Part shown: one piece after another, positions 33,514 to 43,500 of the stretch | Position numbering within the stretch: position 1 is the first letter of the stretch | How the letters are laid out: the number at the start of each line of letters is the position of its first letter | Assembly: GCF_011752935.1 (NCBI RefSeq) | Contig: NZ_VWWO01000002.1 | Location: 1,550,001 to 1,614,000, forward strand | Source of the DNA: Chitinophaga sp. Cy-1792 | GTDB taxonomy: Bacteria; Bacteroidota; Bacteroidia; Chitinophagales; Chitinophagaceae | Length of the DNA stretch: 64,000 nt | Direction: 5' to 3' | The notes under the pieces: generated by a model | The model's database searches: none | What the model was told of the DNA's origin: nothing | What the model saw: only the letters and a program-made list of their open reading frames with translations | Position numbers and translations under genes: made by a program

Positions 33514-34281
33514 TCACGTACGCTGTCTGTAAATACGCATGGCTATAACATAAGCTACCAGCATGATACCGATACACCAGGCGAGGGCCACCCATATCTG
33601 CTGACCCACAGGCTGCTGGTACAGCAAGGCACGGATCGTTTCTACGATGGGCGTTACCGGTTGATGTTCTGCAAAGGCCCTCACAGGTGCAGGCATTGTT
33701 TTTACTGGTACAAAGGCGGAGCTGATCAATGGTAAAAAATGAATGGGATAAGCGATGGCAATAGCGCCATCCATCGTTTTTGCTGATAAGCCAGGAATGG
33801 CCGCTATCCAGGTAAGCATCAGTATAAACAACGTAAGAATGCCGGCTATGGCCAACCACGCGAGTATCCCTGCTGAAGAACGGAATCCCATCACCAGCGC
33901 CACCAGCACGATCACCACCAGCGACAGTATATTGGATATTACCGAAGTTAATACATGCCCCCAGAGTGCGGCAGAACGGGCAACCGGCATAGTATGAAAG
34001 CGCTCAAATATCCCACGCTGAACATCGTTGAATAACCGGTACGACGTATAGCCTGCACTGTTAGCAATGGCGATTAACAGGATACCAGGTAATAAATAAT
34101 TGACGTACTTATCAGTGCCCGCGTTAATAGCGCCACCCAGTACATAAACAAACAGCAGCATCAGTGCTACGGGCATCAGCGTAACGGTGATAACCGTATC
34201 CAGACTGCGAAATACATGTCGCATGGAACGACCCAGCATGACACGCATATCCGTGAAAAAATAGGTTTTTACAGTTTCCAT
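33514..34281 (-). CDS. ABC-2 type permease, DrrB-like
   Basis: A 255-residue integral membrane protein with about six hydrophobic helices (VITVTLMPVALMLLFVYVLG, then LLPGILLIAIANSAGYTSYR and ISNILSLVVIVLVALVMGF). It has the ABC2_membrane layout of daunorubicin-type exporters. It starts 5 nt after the stop of the ATP-binding subunit gene, so the two form an exporter operon, probably moving a drug-like or lipid-like compound outward. Confidence 0.93.
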   Translation of the reverse strand: METVKTYFFTDMRVMLGRSMRHVFRSLDTVITVTLMPVALMLLFVYVLGGAINAGTDKYVNYLLPGILLIAIANSAGYTSYRLFNDVQRGIFERFHTMPVARSAALWGHVLTSVISNILSLVVIVLVALVMGFRSSAGILAWLAIAGILTLFILMLTWIAAIPGLSAKTMDGAIAIAYPIHFLPLISSAFVPVKTMPAPVRAFAEHQPVTPIVETIRALLYQQPVGQQIWVALAWCIGIMLVAYVIAMRIYRQRT

Positions 34282-34286
34282 TTGAT

Positions 34287-35048
34287 TTATTTTTTTGTAC
34301 TGACAAGCGAAAGAAATATTTCTTCAAGGGTAGGTTGTTGCTCGATATATTGAATTTTGACAGGGGGGAACAACTTTTTCAGGGCCTCCAGGGTACCTGT
34401 TGCAATGATGCTGCCACCATGCAGTATCGCAATCATATCTGCCAGCTGCTCTGCTTCTTCCAGGTACTGCGTTGTCAGGAATACAGTGGTGCCGGCAGTG
34501 GCAAGCCCTTTTATGATATCCCATACCACAATCCTGGCTTCAGGGTCAAGGCCGGTGGTTGGCTCATCAAGGAAAATAAGCGGCGGATTACCGATCAGAC
34601 TCATGGCAATATCCAGTCGCCTGCGCATGCCACCGGAATAATTGGCTGCCTTTCTGTTGGCTGCATCCGTTAATCCGAACCGCTGCAATAAATCACTCGC
34701 AATCTGCTGCGGTTGCGGTAAATGGCGTAGCCGTGCTATCATCACCAGGTTTTCCCGGCCGGTTAAAATCTCGTCGATGGCGGCAAACTGACCAGTAAGA
34801 CTAATAGACTGTCGTACCTGATCCGGCTGCGTTACTACATCGAAACCATTGACCATGGCGGTGCCGCTATCCGGCTGCAATAAGGTGCTGAGAATTTTTA
34901 TAATCGTCGTTTTGCCGGCACCGTTAGGTCCCAATAACGCGAATATGTTACCGGATTGTACCTGGAAGTCTACTCCGGTCAATACCGGGACGTCTTTATA
35001 TGATTTTATCAGACCACTTACGGAAATGGCTATATGATTTTGTGACAT
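34287..35048 (-). CDS. ABC transporter ATP-binding protein, DrrA-like
   Basis: A 253-residue nucleotide-binding subunit. Walker A is LGPNGAGKTT, the Q-loop follows SLTGQFAAIDEILTGRENL (typical of DrrA), the signature is YSGGMRRRLD, and Walker B is PPLIFLDEPTTGLDPEAR. Partner of the DrrB-like permease immediately downstream. It lies 10 nt downstream of the Xre-pentapeptide gene, so all three genes probably share a transcript. Confidence 0.96.
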   Translation of the reverse strand: MSQNHIAISVSGLIKSYKDVPVLTGVDFQVQSGNIFALLGPNGAGKTTIIKILSTLLQPDSGTAMVNGFDVVTQPDQVRQSISLTGQFAAIDEILTGRENLVMIARLRHLPQPQQIASDLLQRFGLTDAANRKAANYSGGMRRRLDIAMSLIGNPPLIFLDEPTTGLDPEARIVVWDIIKGLATAGTTVFLTTQYLEEAEQLADMIAILHGGSIIATGTLEALKKLFPPVKIQYIEQQPTLEEIFLSLVSTKK

Positions 35049-35058
35049 ATATGTATGA

Positions 35059-35934
35059 TTATGCTGTTATCAAGGTGATACCGCTGACATCCGCCTTTCC
35101 ATTCTTTAGAAATTCATAGGTCATCTTGTCTGCACGGCAGTTAACAAATCGTATAGGCTTCAACGTTCTACATTTAAAGAAAGTGTTAAGCAGCGTGGCA
35201 TCCTGAAAGGTTACCCTGGAGAAATGGCTGTTCTCAAAATAACAATCCTGTACCGTACTGTTGATTACCAGGTCGGTGAGGTCGCTGCTTAAGAAGGATG
35301 TCCGCGTTAATTGAGCGTCGGTTATATCATTTTGCTGTATGGAGCTGATATTAAAAACGGTCCCGGTTAAATTGGCGCCGGAGAAGTTGCAATGCTTAAT
35401 ATGGCATCCTAGAAATTTAGCTGCTGAAAGGTCGCAGTTGTTAAAGCGATTCTGCATAAAGTAGGACTTCCCGATCTGGCTGTTGGAGATGTTGGAGCCG
35501 GAAAAGTCGCAGCCATCTATGGTATTACCGCTGAGTAGCAGTCCTGACAAATCTGAGCCTTCAAATTTGCAGTTTTTCATATTGGAAGAACTGAATTTTT
35601 CATGCAGGTCTTTTAGACCTGAAAAGTCAGCATCTACCCAGTTGCCCCGCGACATGTCCCAGTTCAGGGGCGTATTTTCAGTAGTGTTTTGCACAGCTGG
35701 TGCTTCAACAGTTGTAGTACTGCTGGTAGCGAATTGTTCCGAAAAATAATTCAGGTCAACGCCCAGTTGCTTTGCCAGCTGGCTGAGTGTGATAGCGTCC
35801 GGCACTGATTCGCCGCGTTCCCATTTGCCAACGGCCTGCGGACTGATAAACAGCCGTTCGGCGAGCTGTGCCTGGGAGAGGTTCATTTTCTTTCTGGCAG
35901 TGGAAATTCTATTACCTATCTTTTTGGCTTCCAT
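35059..35934 (-). CDS. Xre helix-turn-helix fused to pentapeptide repeats
   Basis: A 291-residue protein starting at ATG 35934 (MEAKKIGNRISTARKKMNLS). Residues 1-65 are an Xre/Cro HTH (LSQAQLAERLFISPQAVGKW). After a Thr/Ser-rich linker, about residues 110-275 hold a run of pentapeptide-like repeats of the A(D/N)LXX type (e.g. LSGLLLSGNTIDGCDFSGSN, FSGANLTGTVFNISS), which form a right-handed quadrilateral beta-helix as in Qnr/MfpA. It precedes the DrrAB-like exporter genes. It probably regulates them; DNA mimicry or target protection by the repeat domain is speculative. Confidence 0.88.
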   Translation of the reverse strand: MEAKKIGNRISTARKKMNLSQAQLAERLFISPQAVGKWERGESVPDAITLSQLAKQLGVDLNYFSEQFATSSTTTVEAPAVQNTTENTPLNWDMSRGNWVDADFSGLKDLHEKFSSSNMKNCKFEGSDLSGLLLSGNTIDGCDFSGSNISNSQIGKSYFMQNRFNNCDLSAAKFLGCHIKHCNFSGANLTGTVFNISSIQQNDITDAQLTRTSFLSSDLTDLVINSTVQDCYFENSHFSRVTFQDATLLNTFFKCRTLKPIRFVNCRADKMTYEFLKNGKADVSGITLITA

Positions 35935-36180
35935 AATGCTGTTTTTTTGGGTTTGTAAACGACAATACAAAGATATCCCGCCTGGAATCGATAACCGGCA
36001 AAATGCCCGCAACTCCTGGTTGTAAATCCGCTACTTCTGGCAGTTTTCTGACAACCGCTAGTTGTATGTGCTGATTTTCAACACATTTCAACTGCCCCGA
36101 TTTAGCTACACCTTCACGCGATTGGGCTACAGTTCTCCGATGACCACCTCCGATCTTTGTACCATCAAAAAAGTAATAAC

Positions 36181-37185
36181 ATGCTGAAACAGGTGAAACT
36201 AGGGAGCCAGGGTTTAGTAGTTCCCGCTATAGGATTAGGTTGTATGGGGATGACCGGAATGGGAGAGATGGATATTTATGGTAAGCCGGATGAAAAGGAA
36301 GCCATCCGTACCCTCCACCGCTCCCTGGAGCTGGGAGGCAACTTCCTGGATACTGCGGACCTTTACGGGCCTTTAAAAAACGAAAGACTGATTGCCAAAG
36401 CCATCCAGGGTGGCCGGGATAAATGGATTATCGCCACCAAATTTGGCTTTGAGGTCAATGACCAGGAACAACTGACAGGCGCTGTCAACGGAAAGAAAGC
36501 ATATGTAAAACTAGCCGCGGAAAGGTCGTTGAAGAACCTGGATACCGATTATATCGACCTGTATTATTTGCACCGGCTCGATACCAATACGCCTGTTGAA
36601 GAAACGGTAGCCGCCATGGGAGAACTGGTTAAGGAAGGCAAGGTGAGATATATCGGCCTTTCAGAGGTAGCATCTGCTACCATCCGCAAGGCGCATGCGG
36701 TGCATCCGCTCACCGCCGTGCAAAGTGAATATTCCCTGTTTGAAAGGGAAATAGAGCGCCTGGGCATCCTGGATACCCTGGAAGAGCTGGGCATTGGCCT
36801 GGTGGCCTATTCTCCCCTGGGACGTGGCTTTATCAGCGGCGATTTCAAAAAGCCGGAAGATATCCCTGAAACTGATTTCAGGCGGCATATTCCGCGCTTC
36901 CAGGGCGAACAGTTCTATAAAAATATAGCACTCCTGCGCCAGATCGAAGCGATGGCGGCAGAGAAACAGGTGACCACCTCGCAGCTGGCCCTCGCATGGG
37001 TAATGGCCAAAGGTCATGTGCCCATCCCCGGTACCAAGCGGGTGAAATACCTGGAGCAGAATATCGCGGCTGTCAATATCCGGCTGAACAGCGAAGAGCT
37101 GGCACTACTGGAAAGCATCATCCCCATCACTGCTGAAACCGGGGCTAGAATGAACGAAAGCGGTATGCAACAGGTAAACCTGTAA
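36181..37185 (+). CDS. Aldo/keto reductase
   Basis: A 334-residue NADPH-dependent oxidoreductase starting at ATG 36181 (MLKQVKLGSQGLVVPAIGLG). Catalytic residues are visible: Asp and Tyr in NFLDTADLYGP, Lys in IIATKFGF and His in YYLHRLD. The tail GTKRVKYLEQN is the cofactor-binding signature. Similar enzymes are often annotated as general stress or aryl-alcohol reductases. An AraC regulator follows by 63 nt on the same strand. Confidence 0.95.
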   Translation: MLKQVKLGSQGLVVPAIGLGCMGMTGMGEMDIYGKPDEKEAIRTLHRSLELGGNFLDTADLYGPLKNERLIAKAIQGGRDKWIIATKFGFEVNDQEQLTGAVNGKKAYVKLAAERSLKNLDTDYIDLYYLHRLDTNTPVEETVAAMGELVKEGKVRYIGLSEVASATIRKAHAVHPLTAVQSEYSLFEREIERLGILDTLEELGIGLVAYSPLGRGFISGDFKKPEDIPETDFRRHIPRFQGEQFYKNIALLRQIEAMAAEKQVTTSQLALAWVMAKGHVPIPGTKRVKYLEQNIAAVNIRLNSEELALLESIIPITAETGARMNESGMQQVNL

Positions 37186-37248
37186 TGATATACATTTGCC
37201 AGCGGCCAGATCCCCCGGATAATGGCCGCCATGCAGTAATTTTATGCT

Positions 37249-38163
37249 ATGAAAGATCTGTCCCGCGTGGAGTTGCGTTCTATCTCCGAATACCATTCCT
37301 TTTATGGACTGGATAAGCCCATGCACCCGCTGGTGAGCGTGATTAATTATGCCGACTTCAAACAGCCGTCTGCCCTGCACCCACATAGTCTGCGCTACGG
37401 TATCTATTCTATCAACCTGAAAAAAAATTTTGACGGAAAGGTAAAATACGGGCAGCAATACTATGATTTCGATGAAGGCGTGATGACGTTCTATGCACCC
37501 TCCCAGGTGATTAACATCGAAGATGTAGGTATGAAACGACCCGATGGTTTTACATTAATCATTCACCCGGATTTTTTGCATGGCACTAACCTGATGACTA
37601 AAATACACGACTATGGCTTCTTTAGCTATGCTGCCAATGAAGCCTTGCTGTTATCTGAGCGGGAGGAACAACTGGTGGAGGGCATCTTCCTGAACCTGCA
37701 AAATGAAATCGGGGCTAACACCGACGTACATACGCACGACGTCGTATTGTCGCATATAGACTTGTTACTTAGTTACAGTAACCGTTTTTATAACCGCCAG
37801 TTTATTACAAGGAAAAGTGCCAACAATACGCTGGTGGCTAAACTGGAGGCAGTATTGCATAATTATTTTACCAGCGGCGAGGTGGTGAAATCAGGACTGC
37901 CTACTGTTCAGTACCTGGCAGCGCAGCTGAATGTGAGTGCCAGTTACCTCGGCGACATGCTGCGCTATCATACTGGTATGAATACGCAGCAACATATACA
38001 GCAGGTGATCATAGAAAGAGCGAAGGAGCTGCTGACCGCTACCAATCAGAGTGTAGCAGAAATCGCCTACCAGATTGGGTTTGAACATCCGCAGTCTTTC
38101 AATAAACTGTTTAAGAGCAAAACCAGTCTCTCTCCATTGCAATATCGGCAGACGTTTAATTAA
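37249..38163 (+). CDS. AraC family transcriptional regulator
   Basis: A 304-residue regulator, paralogous along its whole length to the one at 29211-30128 (shared KYGQxYYDFDEG, IHPDFL, SYANRFYxRQFITRK-like and GFEHxQSFxKxFKxKT blocks). The N-terminus is a cupin-like sensor; the C-terminal AraC HTH spans about residues 205-304. It follows an aldo/keto reductase gene, mirroring the SDR-AraC layout of its paralog. Confidence 0.95.
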   Translation: MKDLSRVELRSISEYHSFYGLDKPMHPLVSVINYADFKQPSALHPHSLRYGIYSINLKKNFDGKVKYGQQYYDFDEGVMTFYAPSQVINIEDVGMKRPDGFTLIIHPDFLHGTNLMTKIHDYGFFSYAANEALLLSEREEQLVEGIFLNLQNEIGANTDVHTHDVVLSHIDLLLSYSNRFYNRQFITRKSANNTLVAKLEAVLHNYFTSGEVVKSGLPTVQYLAAQLNVSASYLGDMLRYHTGMNTQQHIQQVIIERAKELLTATNQSVAEIAYQIGFEHPQSFNKLFKSKTSLSPLQYRQTFN

Positions 38164-38307
38164 TAATTGTTAAAATGACAAATAATATTTTTACATTAGG
38201 CCTGTAAATTTTATTATTCCATATTATGAAGATGATCTGCCTTTTTTCCATCCTGCATTTTGCTGGTAGGGTTTAGGAAGATGATCACCAGATAAAGATT
38301 CCGGCCT

Positions 38308-40290
38308 ATGCGTTCCATCATAATAAGGCGCCTGCTCCAAACCTGCTGCCTGTTGTTTATTTGTCTGCCGGCTTTCAGCCAGACCACTACCTTTACTGTT
38401 TTTGCAGATAAACCGGGAGCGGATATACAACCTACCATGTATGGGATATTTTTTGAAGACATCAATATGGGCGCAGATGGGGGCATCTATGCAGAGCTGG
38501 TAAAGAACCGGTCTTTCGAATTCAACCAGCCTTTGATGGGCTGGAAAGTAGAAGGAAAGCCGGTAGAAGGAGATATCCTGGTGCTGCACAGCACAGATTA
38601 CAATAAATCAAATCCAAACTTCCTCAGGGTACATGTCGGCAACCGCCGCAAAGGTGAGCTGGGGCTCACCAACGAAGGTTTTAAAGGCATGGGTGTCCGC
38701 AAAAATATTACCTGTCATTTTTCGGCCAGGTACCGTACCGCCAACGCAGGAATCACCCTCCATGCGGAACTGGTAACGCCCGATGGAAAGTTGATCGCCA
38801 GCGCGGCAACGGCAATGTCGCCAGGTAACGGCAACTGGCAAACAACCAACATGGAGCTGCTGCCGGCGGAAGAAACACCTGCCGCCCGACTCACTATCTG
38901 GCTGGAAGGCAATGGCACGCTGGATCTGGATATGATCTCCCTGTTTCCTGCCAACACCTGGAAAAACAGGCCCAAAGGACTCAGAGCGGATATGGTGCAG
39001 CTATTGGCGGATATGAAGCCCGGTTTCCTGCGCTTCCCCGGCGGATGCATCGTGGAAGGAAAAGACCTGGCCAACCGCTTCCAGTGGAAGAAAACCGTTG
39101 GCCTCATCGAAAACCGCGAACTGATCATCAACCGCTGGAACACAGAATTCAGTCATCGCCTGACGCCTGATTATTTCCAGAGCTTCGGCCTGGGCTTCTT
39201 CGAATATTTCCAGCTGGCAGAAGACATAGGTGCCGCGCCGCTGCCCATCCTCAACTGCGGCATGGCCTGTCAGTTCAATACCGCCGAACTGGTGCCCATG
39301 GAAGAACTGCAACCTTATATCCAGGATGCCATCGACCTGGTGGAATTTGCCAATGGCCCCGCCAACAGCAGATGGGGGAAGGTCCGCGCAGATATGGGCC
39401 ATCCCGAACCATTTCACCTTACCATGATCGGCGTTGGCAATGAAAACTGGGGTCCTCAGTATATTGAAAGAGCAAGGGAATTTGCCCGCCAGCTGAAAGC
39501 CGCCCACCCGGAAATAAAGCTGGTATTCAGTTCCGGTACCGACCCTGATGGCGCACGTTTCAATTTCCTCAATGATACCCTGCGTAAAATGAATGCCGAC
39601 TTCATTGATGAACATTATTACCGCAGCCCTGAATGGTTCCTGGCCAATGCCAGCCGTTATGACAACTACCCGAGAACAGGCTCCAAAGTATTTGCAGGAG
39701 AATATGCCGCACATGAGCCTTCCTCTTTTGTGGGGGCCAGCCGTAATACCGCCCGTGCCGCCATTGCAGAAGCGGCATTCCTGACAGGGCTGGAAAGAAA
39801 TGCAGACGTGGTGGAAATGGCTTCCTATGCACCACTGTTCGCAAATGCGGAACAATGGCAGTGGGCACCAGACCTGATATGGGTCAATCACCTGCAGGTG
39901 GTGGGAACGCCCAGCTACCAGGTACAGAAAATGTATGCACTAAACAAAGGAACGCAAACGCTGTCGCTCTTATCGGAGAACATAGCGGTGGCCGGCCAGG
40001 ATAGCATCTACGCCAGCGCAGTGTATGATGCGCATACCCGGGAAATTATTGTAAAAGTGGTCAACGCCGGCGCGAAGCCAGTTACCAGGAATATAACGGT
40101 AAATACTAAACGTAAACTGGCCGGGAAAGTTGCTGTTACCACCTTGTCAGGTAATGAGCCAGATGCAGTAAATACCTTCTCGCAACAACCGGTGATGCCT
40201 GTAAACAGCGTAGTGGATATAAATAATAAGCGTATTTCCATTGAACTGCGGCCTAACTCATTTTCCATATTGAAATTCGGGACCAGGTAA
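38308..40290 (+). CDS. Alpha-L-arabinofuranosidase, GH51
   Basis: A 660-residue secreted enzyme with a signal peptide (LLQTCCLLFICLPAFSQ). GH51 is identified by YGIFFEDINMGADGGIYAEL, the carbohydrate-binding-like insertion (about 140-215), the (beta/alpha)8 region with RFPGGCIVEG, the acid/base motif GVGNENWG (Glu379) and VFAGEYAAHE with the probable nucleophile (Glu465), followed by a C-terminal beta-domain. It removes terminal arabinofuranosyl groups from arabinan or arabinoxylan-type side chains. First enzyme of the large PUL, directly upstream of the HTCS gene. Confidence 0.95.
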   Translation: MRSIIIRRLLQTCCLLFICLPAFSQTTTFTVFADKPGADIQPTMYGIFFEDINMGADGGIYAELVKNRSFEFNQPLMGWKVEGKPVEGDILVLHSTDYNKSNPNFLRVHVGNRRKGELGLTNEGFKGMGVRKNITCHFSARYRTANAGITLHAELVTPDGKLIASAATAMSPGNGNWQTTNMELLPAEETPAARLTIWLEGNGTLDLDMISLFPANTWKNRPKGLRADMVQLLADMKPGFLRFPGGCIVEGKDLANRFQWKKTVGLIENRELIINRWNTEFSHRLTPDYFQSFGLGFFEYFQLAEDIGAAPLPILNCGMACQFNTAELVPMEELQPYIQDAIDLVEFANGPANSRWGKVRADMGHPEPFHLTMIGVGNENWGPQYIERAREFARQLKAAHPEIKLVFSSGTDPDGARFNFLNDTLRKMNADFIDEHYYRSPEWFLANASRYDNYPRTGSKVFAGEYAAHEPSSFVGASRNTARAAIAEAAFLTGLERNADVVEMASYAPLFANAEQWQWAPDLIWVNHLQVVGTPSYQVQKMYALNKGTQTLSLLSENIAVAGQDSIYASAVYDAHTREIIVKVVNAGAKPVTRNITVNTKRKLAGKVAVTTLSGNEPDAVNTFSQQPVMPVNSVVDINNKRISIELRPNSFSILKFGTR

Positions 40291-40340
40291 GCTGGTCTCC
40301 CCCGGAAATAATTGTCTACCTGACAATAAAAATACCAATA

Positions 40341-40368
40341 TACCCCCCTTATCAGCAGAATACCCCCC
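40341..40368. promoter_or_regulatory. Direct repeat TACCCCCCT upstream of the HTCS gene
   Basis: TACCCCCCT occurs at 40341-40349 and again at 40361-40369, exactly 20 bp apart, with an inverted copy (AAGGGGGG) at about 40410-40417. The same 20-bp-spaced pair lies upstream of susC (44604, 44624). HTCS regulators bind direct repeats about two helical turns apart, so this is a plausible HTCS site. Confidence 0.6.
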
Positions 40369-40502
40369 TGTTGTGGTAAGCCAGGTTAATGTAGATTGCT
40401 GATGATAACAAGGGGGGCGAATTCGTAATGCCCATTGTCTGTCAATACTTTATATCAACCAAATCAGGTACTGCTGATCTTTTATGCTTTCAATCCACGG
40501 GT

Positions 40503-43500
40503 ATGAAAAAATTCCTGACCTACTGCTTACTGTTGATTGCCGCCTTTCTGCCAGTTGCTGCTGCCAGCAATACCAGTCATATCATTACCTACCTGGGCAT
40601 GGAAAAAGGTCTGTCCAATAATGCCGTCCGCTGCATCTTCCAGGACCATAAAGGCTTTATGTGGTTCGGCACCTACGATGGACTGAACCGCTACGACGGC
40701 AACGTGTTTAAGGTATTCCGCAATAATTTCAACGACAGCAGCTCCCTGGTCAACAACTGGGTACTGACTATCAATGAAGATGTTCAGCATAAGCTATGGG
40801 TGGGTACCCGCCAGGGATTGAATGTCCTGGATAATGTTACCGGTAAGTTCAGCAGCGTATATTACCAGCTGCAAGGTTCGGGCAAAACAGCCAGGATTTC
40901 TGCTGTTGTCAGGGATATTAAGCGGGATGCCGGTGGCAATATGCTGATCGCCACCGAAAACCTTGGGCTGCTGATTTGTCCGGCAGGCAGCTACACCGCC
41001 CGGCAGGTACCGTTCTCCGATGGGAGCCGGCGCATAAATGCCTATGACGTGCCGGGTATCAGCATTGCGGATAATGGCGATACCTGGCTGCTGGTGCAGG
41101 GTAGAGGCTTGTGTATGCTGGATAAGAACGCAGGGCAGGTAAAGTTGATCAATAGCACCGTTGCCACAGCAGATTGTATCAAGGCCGACAAGGACTACCT
41201 CTGGATAGGTACACCCAACGGATTATGGAAATATAATATCGCAGCAAACCTGTACCAGGACTCATTTACAGAAGAAAATGGTAAACTGGCCTATAATAAG
41301 GTTGCAGGATTATATCTCGATAAATCCCAACAGTTGTGGGTGGCCACCAACGGTGGCGGGATCACGGTTATCCGCACTACAGATGGGGCGGTAACCGCGC
41401 AGATTCCCTGTGGTACCAATAATTATTCGCTTACCAGTAGCTCGGCCATCACCATCTTTGAAGACCTCGACGGCCGCAAATGGATAGGCACACTCAGGGG
41501 AGGGATTAATATCATCGATCCGAAGAAAGACCGCTTCCAGTCTGTGTTACAGGACACCCATCATCCGAACGGACTGGTCAGCAATTTCATATATGCTTTC
41601 TGTGAAACACCTGGCGGCGACATCTGGATAGGCACTGACGGTGGTGGGGTAAGCCGCTGGAACAGAGCTACCAGTGAGTTTACCAATTATGTACATCAAA
41701 CCGGCAATGCTACAGCTCTCAGTGATAACTTTGTTACCAATATCCGCTGCGATGAAAACCAGCAGATCTGGATTTCTACCTTCTGGGGCGGTATCAATAG
41801 ATATGATAGTAAAACCAATGCCTTCCGGCATTACAACCTGATAAACCCGGTATGCCGTACCGAAAGTAAAACAGTGTACCTCCTTTATAAAGATAGAAAC
41901 AACGGCATCTGGGCCGGTACTTTCGGAAAGGGCGCCATCAACAGTGGCGCCTTGTACAGGTACGACAGCAGACAGGATAAGTTCCAGCTGTTTGATGCGA
42001 CATTGCCGGACCTCTTCACCATGCAGGAAGACCGCGCCGGTAATATCTGGGCTGGAAATCTACGTAGTCTGATTAAAATAGATACACAAAATAAACACCA
42101 TCAGGTATACACGCTGGGCAATCCTGTGCGCGCCATCCATGAAGATGCAGGCGGTAATTTCTGGGTAGGTACCGAAGGTGGTGGCCTGTTACGCTTTGAT
42201 CCCGGTACAGGAAAGATCCTCCGGCGCTATACCACCAACGAAGGCCTCTGTAATAATGCCGTCCTGAATATCCTGGAAGATAAGGAGGGAAACCTCTGGA
42301 TCAGCACCTTCTATGGCTTGTCGCGCTTCAATATCCAACAGCAGACATTTACCAATTTTTACCAGGGAGATGGACTGACAGGAGATCAGTTCAACTATAA
42401 TGCCGCACTGGCGCTACGTTCCGGTGAACTGATGTTTGGTGGTATCAGGGGCATGAACATTTTCCATCCGGCAGATATTGTGCCTTCCGGTCAGCAACCC
42501 AAACTACTGTTTACGGATATACGAATAGACAACCAGCCTATGGGACAACGACCCGATTATATCAAAGATCGTATAGGCGACGAAGTTCACCGGCTGGAAG
42601 TACCCTATAGAAATGCTATTTTCTCCTTTGATTTTACCGCGCTCGATTTCTCTACGGCCAACAAAATTTCGTATGCCTATTATATGCAGGGCTGGGACAA
42701 ATCCTGGAACCAGGCTGGCAATAACAGGATTGCGACCTACACACATCTGAGCAGTGGCCATTATACGTTCCGGGTGAAAAGCACCAACCCCGAAGGACAA
42801 TGGATAGACAATGAAATCAGTATAGAGGTGATCGTATTACCGCCCTGGTACACGTCCTGGTGGGCGTTTCTGGTCTACCTGCTACTATTCCTGGGTGTGG
42901 TGTACATCTACCTGGTATATACTAACAGACAACGTAAACTGAAATACCAGGTGGCTTTTGCCAACATGCAAACGGAAAAGGAAAGAGAGTTGAACGAAAA
43001 GAAGATATCATTTTTTACCAATGTATCACATGAATTTCGTACGCCGCTGACGCTGATCATCAACCCCATAAAGGATATGATGGCAAAGGAAGAAGTGGTG
43101 GAACACCACCGGCAGGAGTTGAACCTCGTCTATAAAAATGCCCGCAGGCTGCTACGCCTCCTCGATCAGTTGCTGCTGTTCCGAAAGGCCGACAGTGATA
43201 CAGACCATTTCAAACCGGCGCCGTTCAACTTTACGGAGCTTTGTCATGATGTATTTCAGTCCTTTGAGCAGCTGGCCCAATTAAGTAATATCACCTTTAA
43301 TTTTTCGGCTAACACCGGGGAATTGTGGGTTTATGGAGATAGGGAGAAACTGGAGGTCGTGCTTTTTAACTTAGTGTCCAATGCCATGAAGTATACACCT
43401 CCCGGCGGAAAAGTCATGTTGAAGCTGCAACACCGGGAAGACACCCTTACTATTTTCATAGAAGACAGTGGCTGTGGTATCCCTGCGGGCACGGGCCATA

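Noticed and set aside
39001..39891. 296-codon open frame antisense to GH51
   Set aside because: It overlaps an intact GH51 enzyme and its translation is low-complexity shadow sequence.
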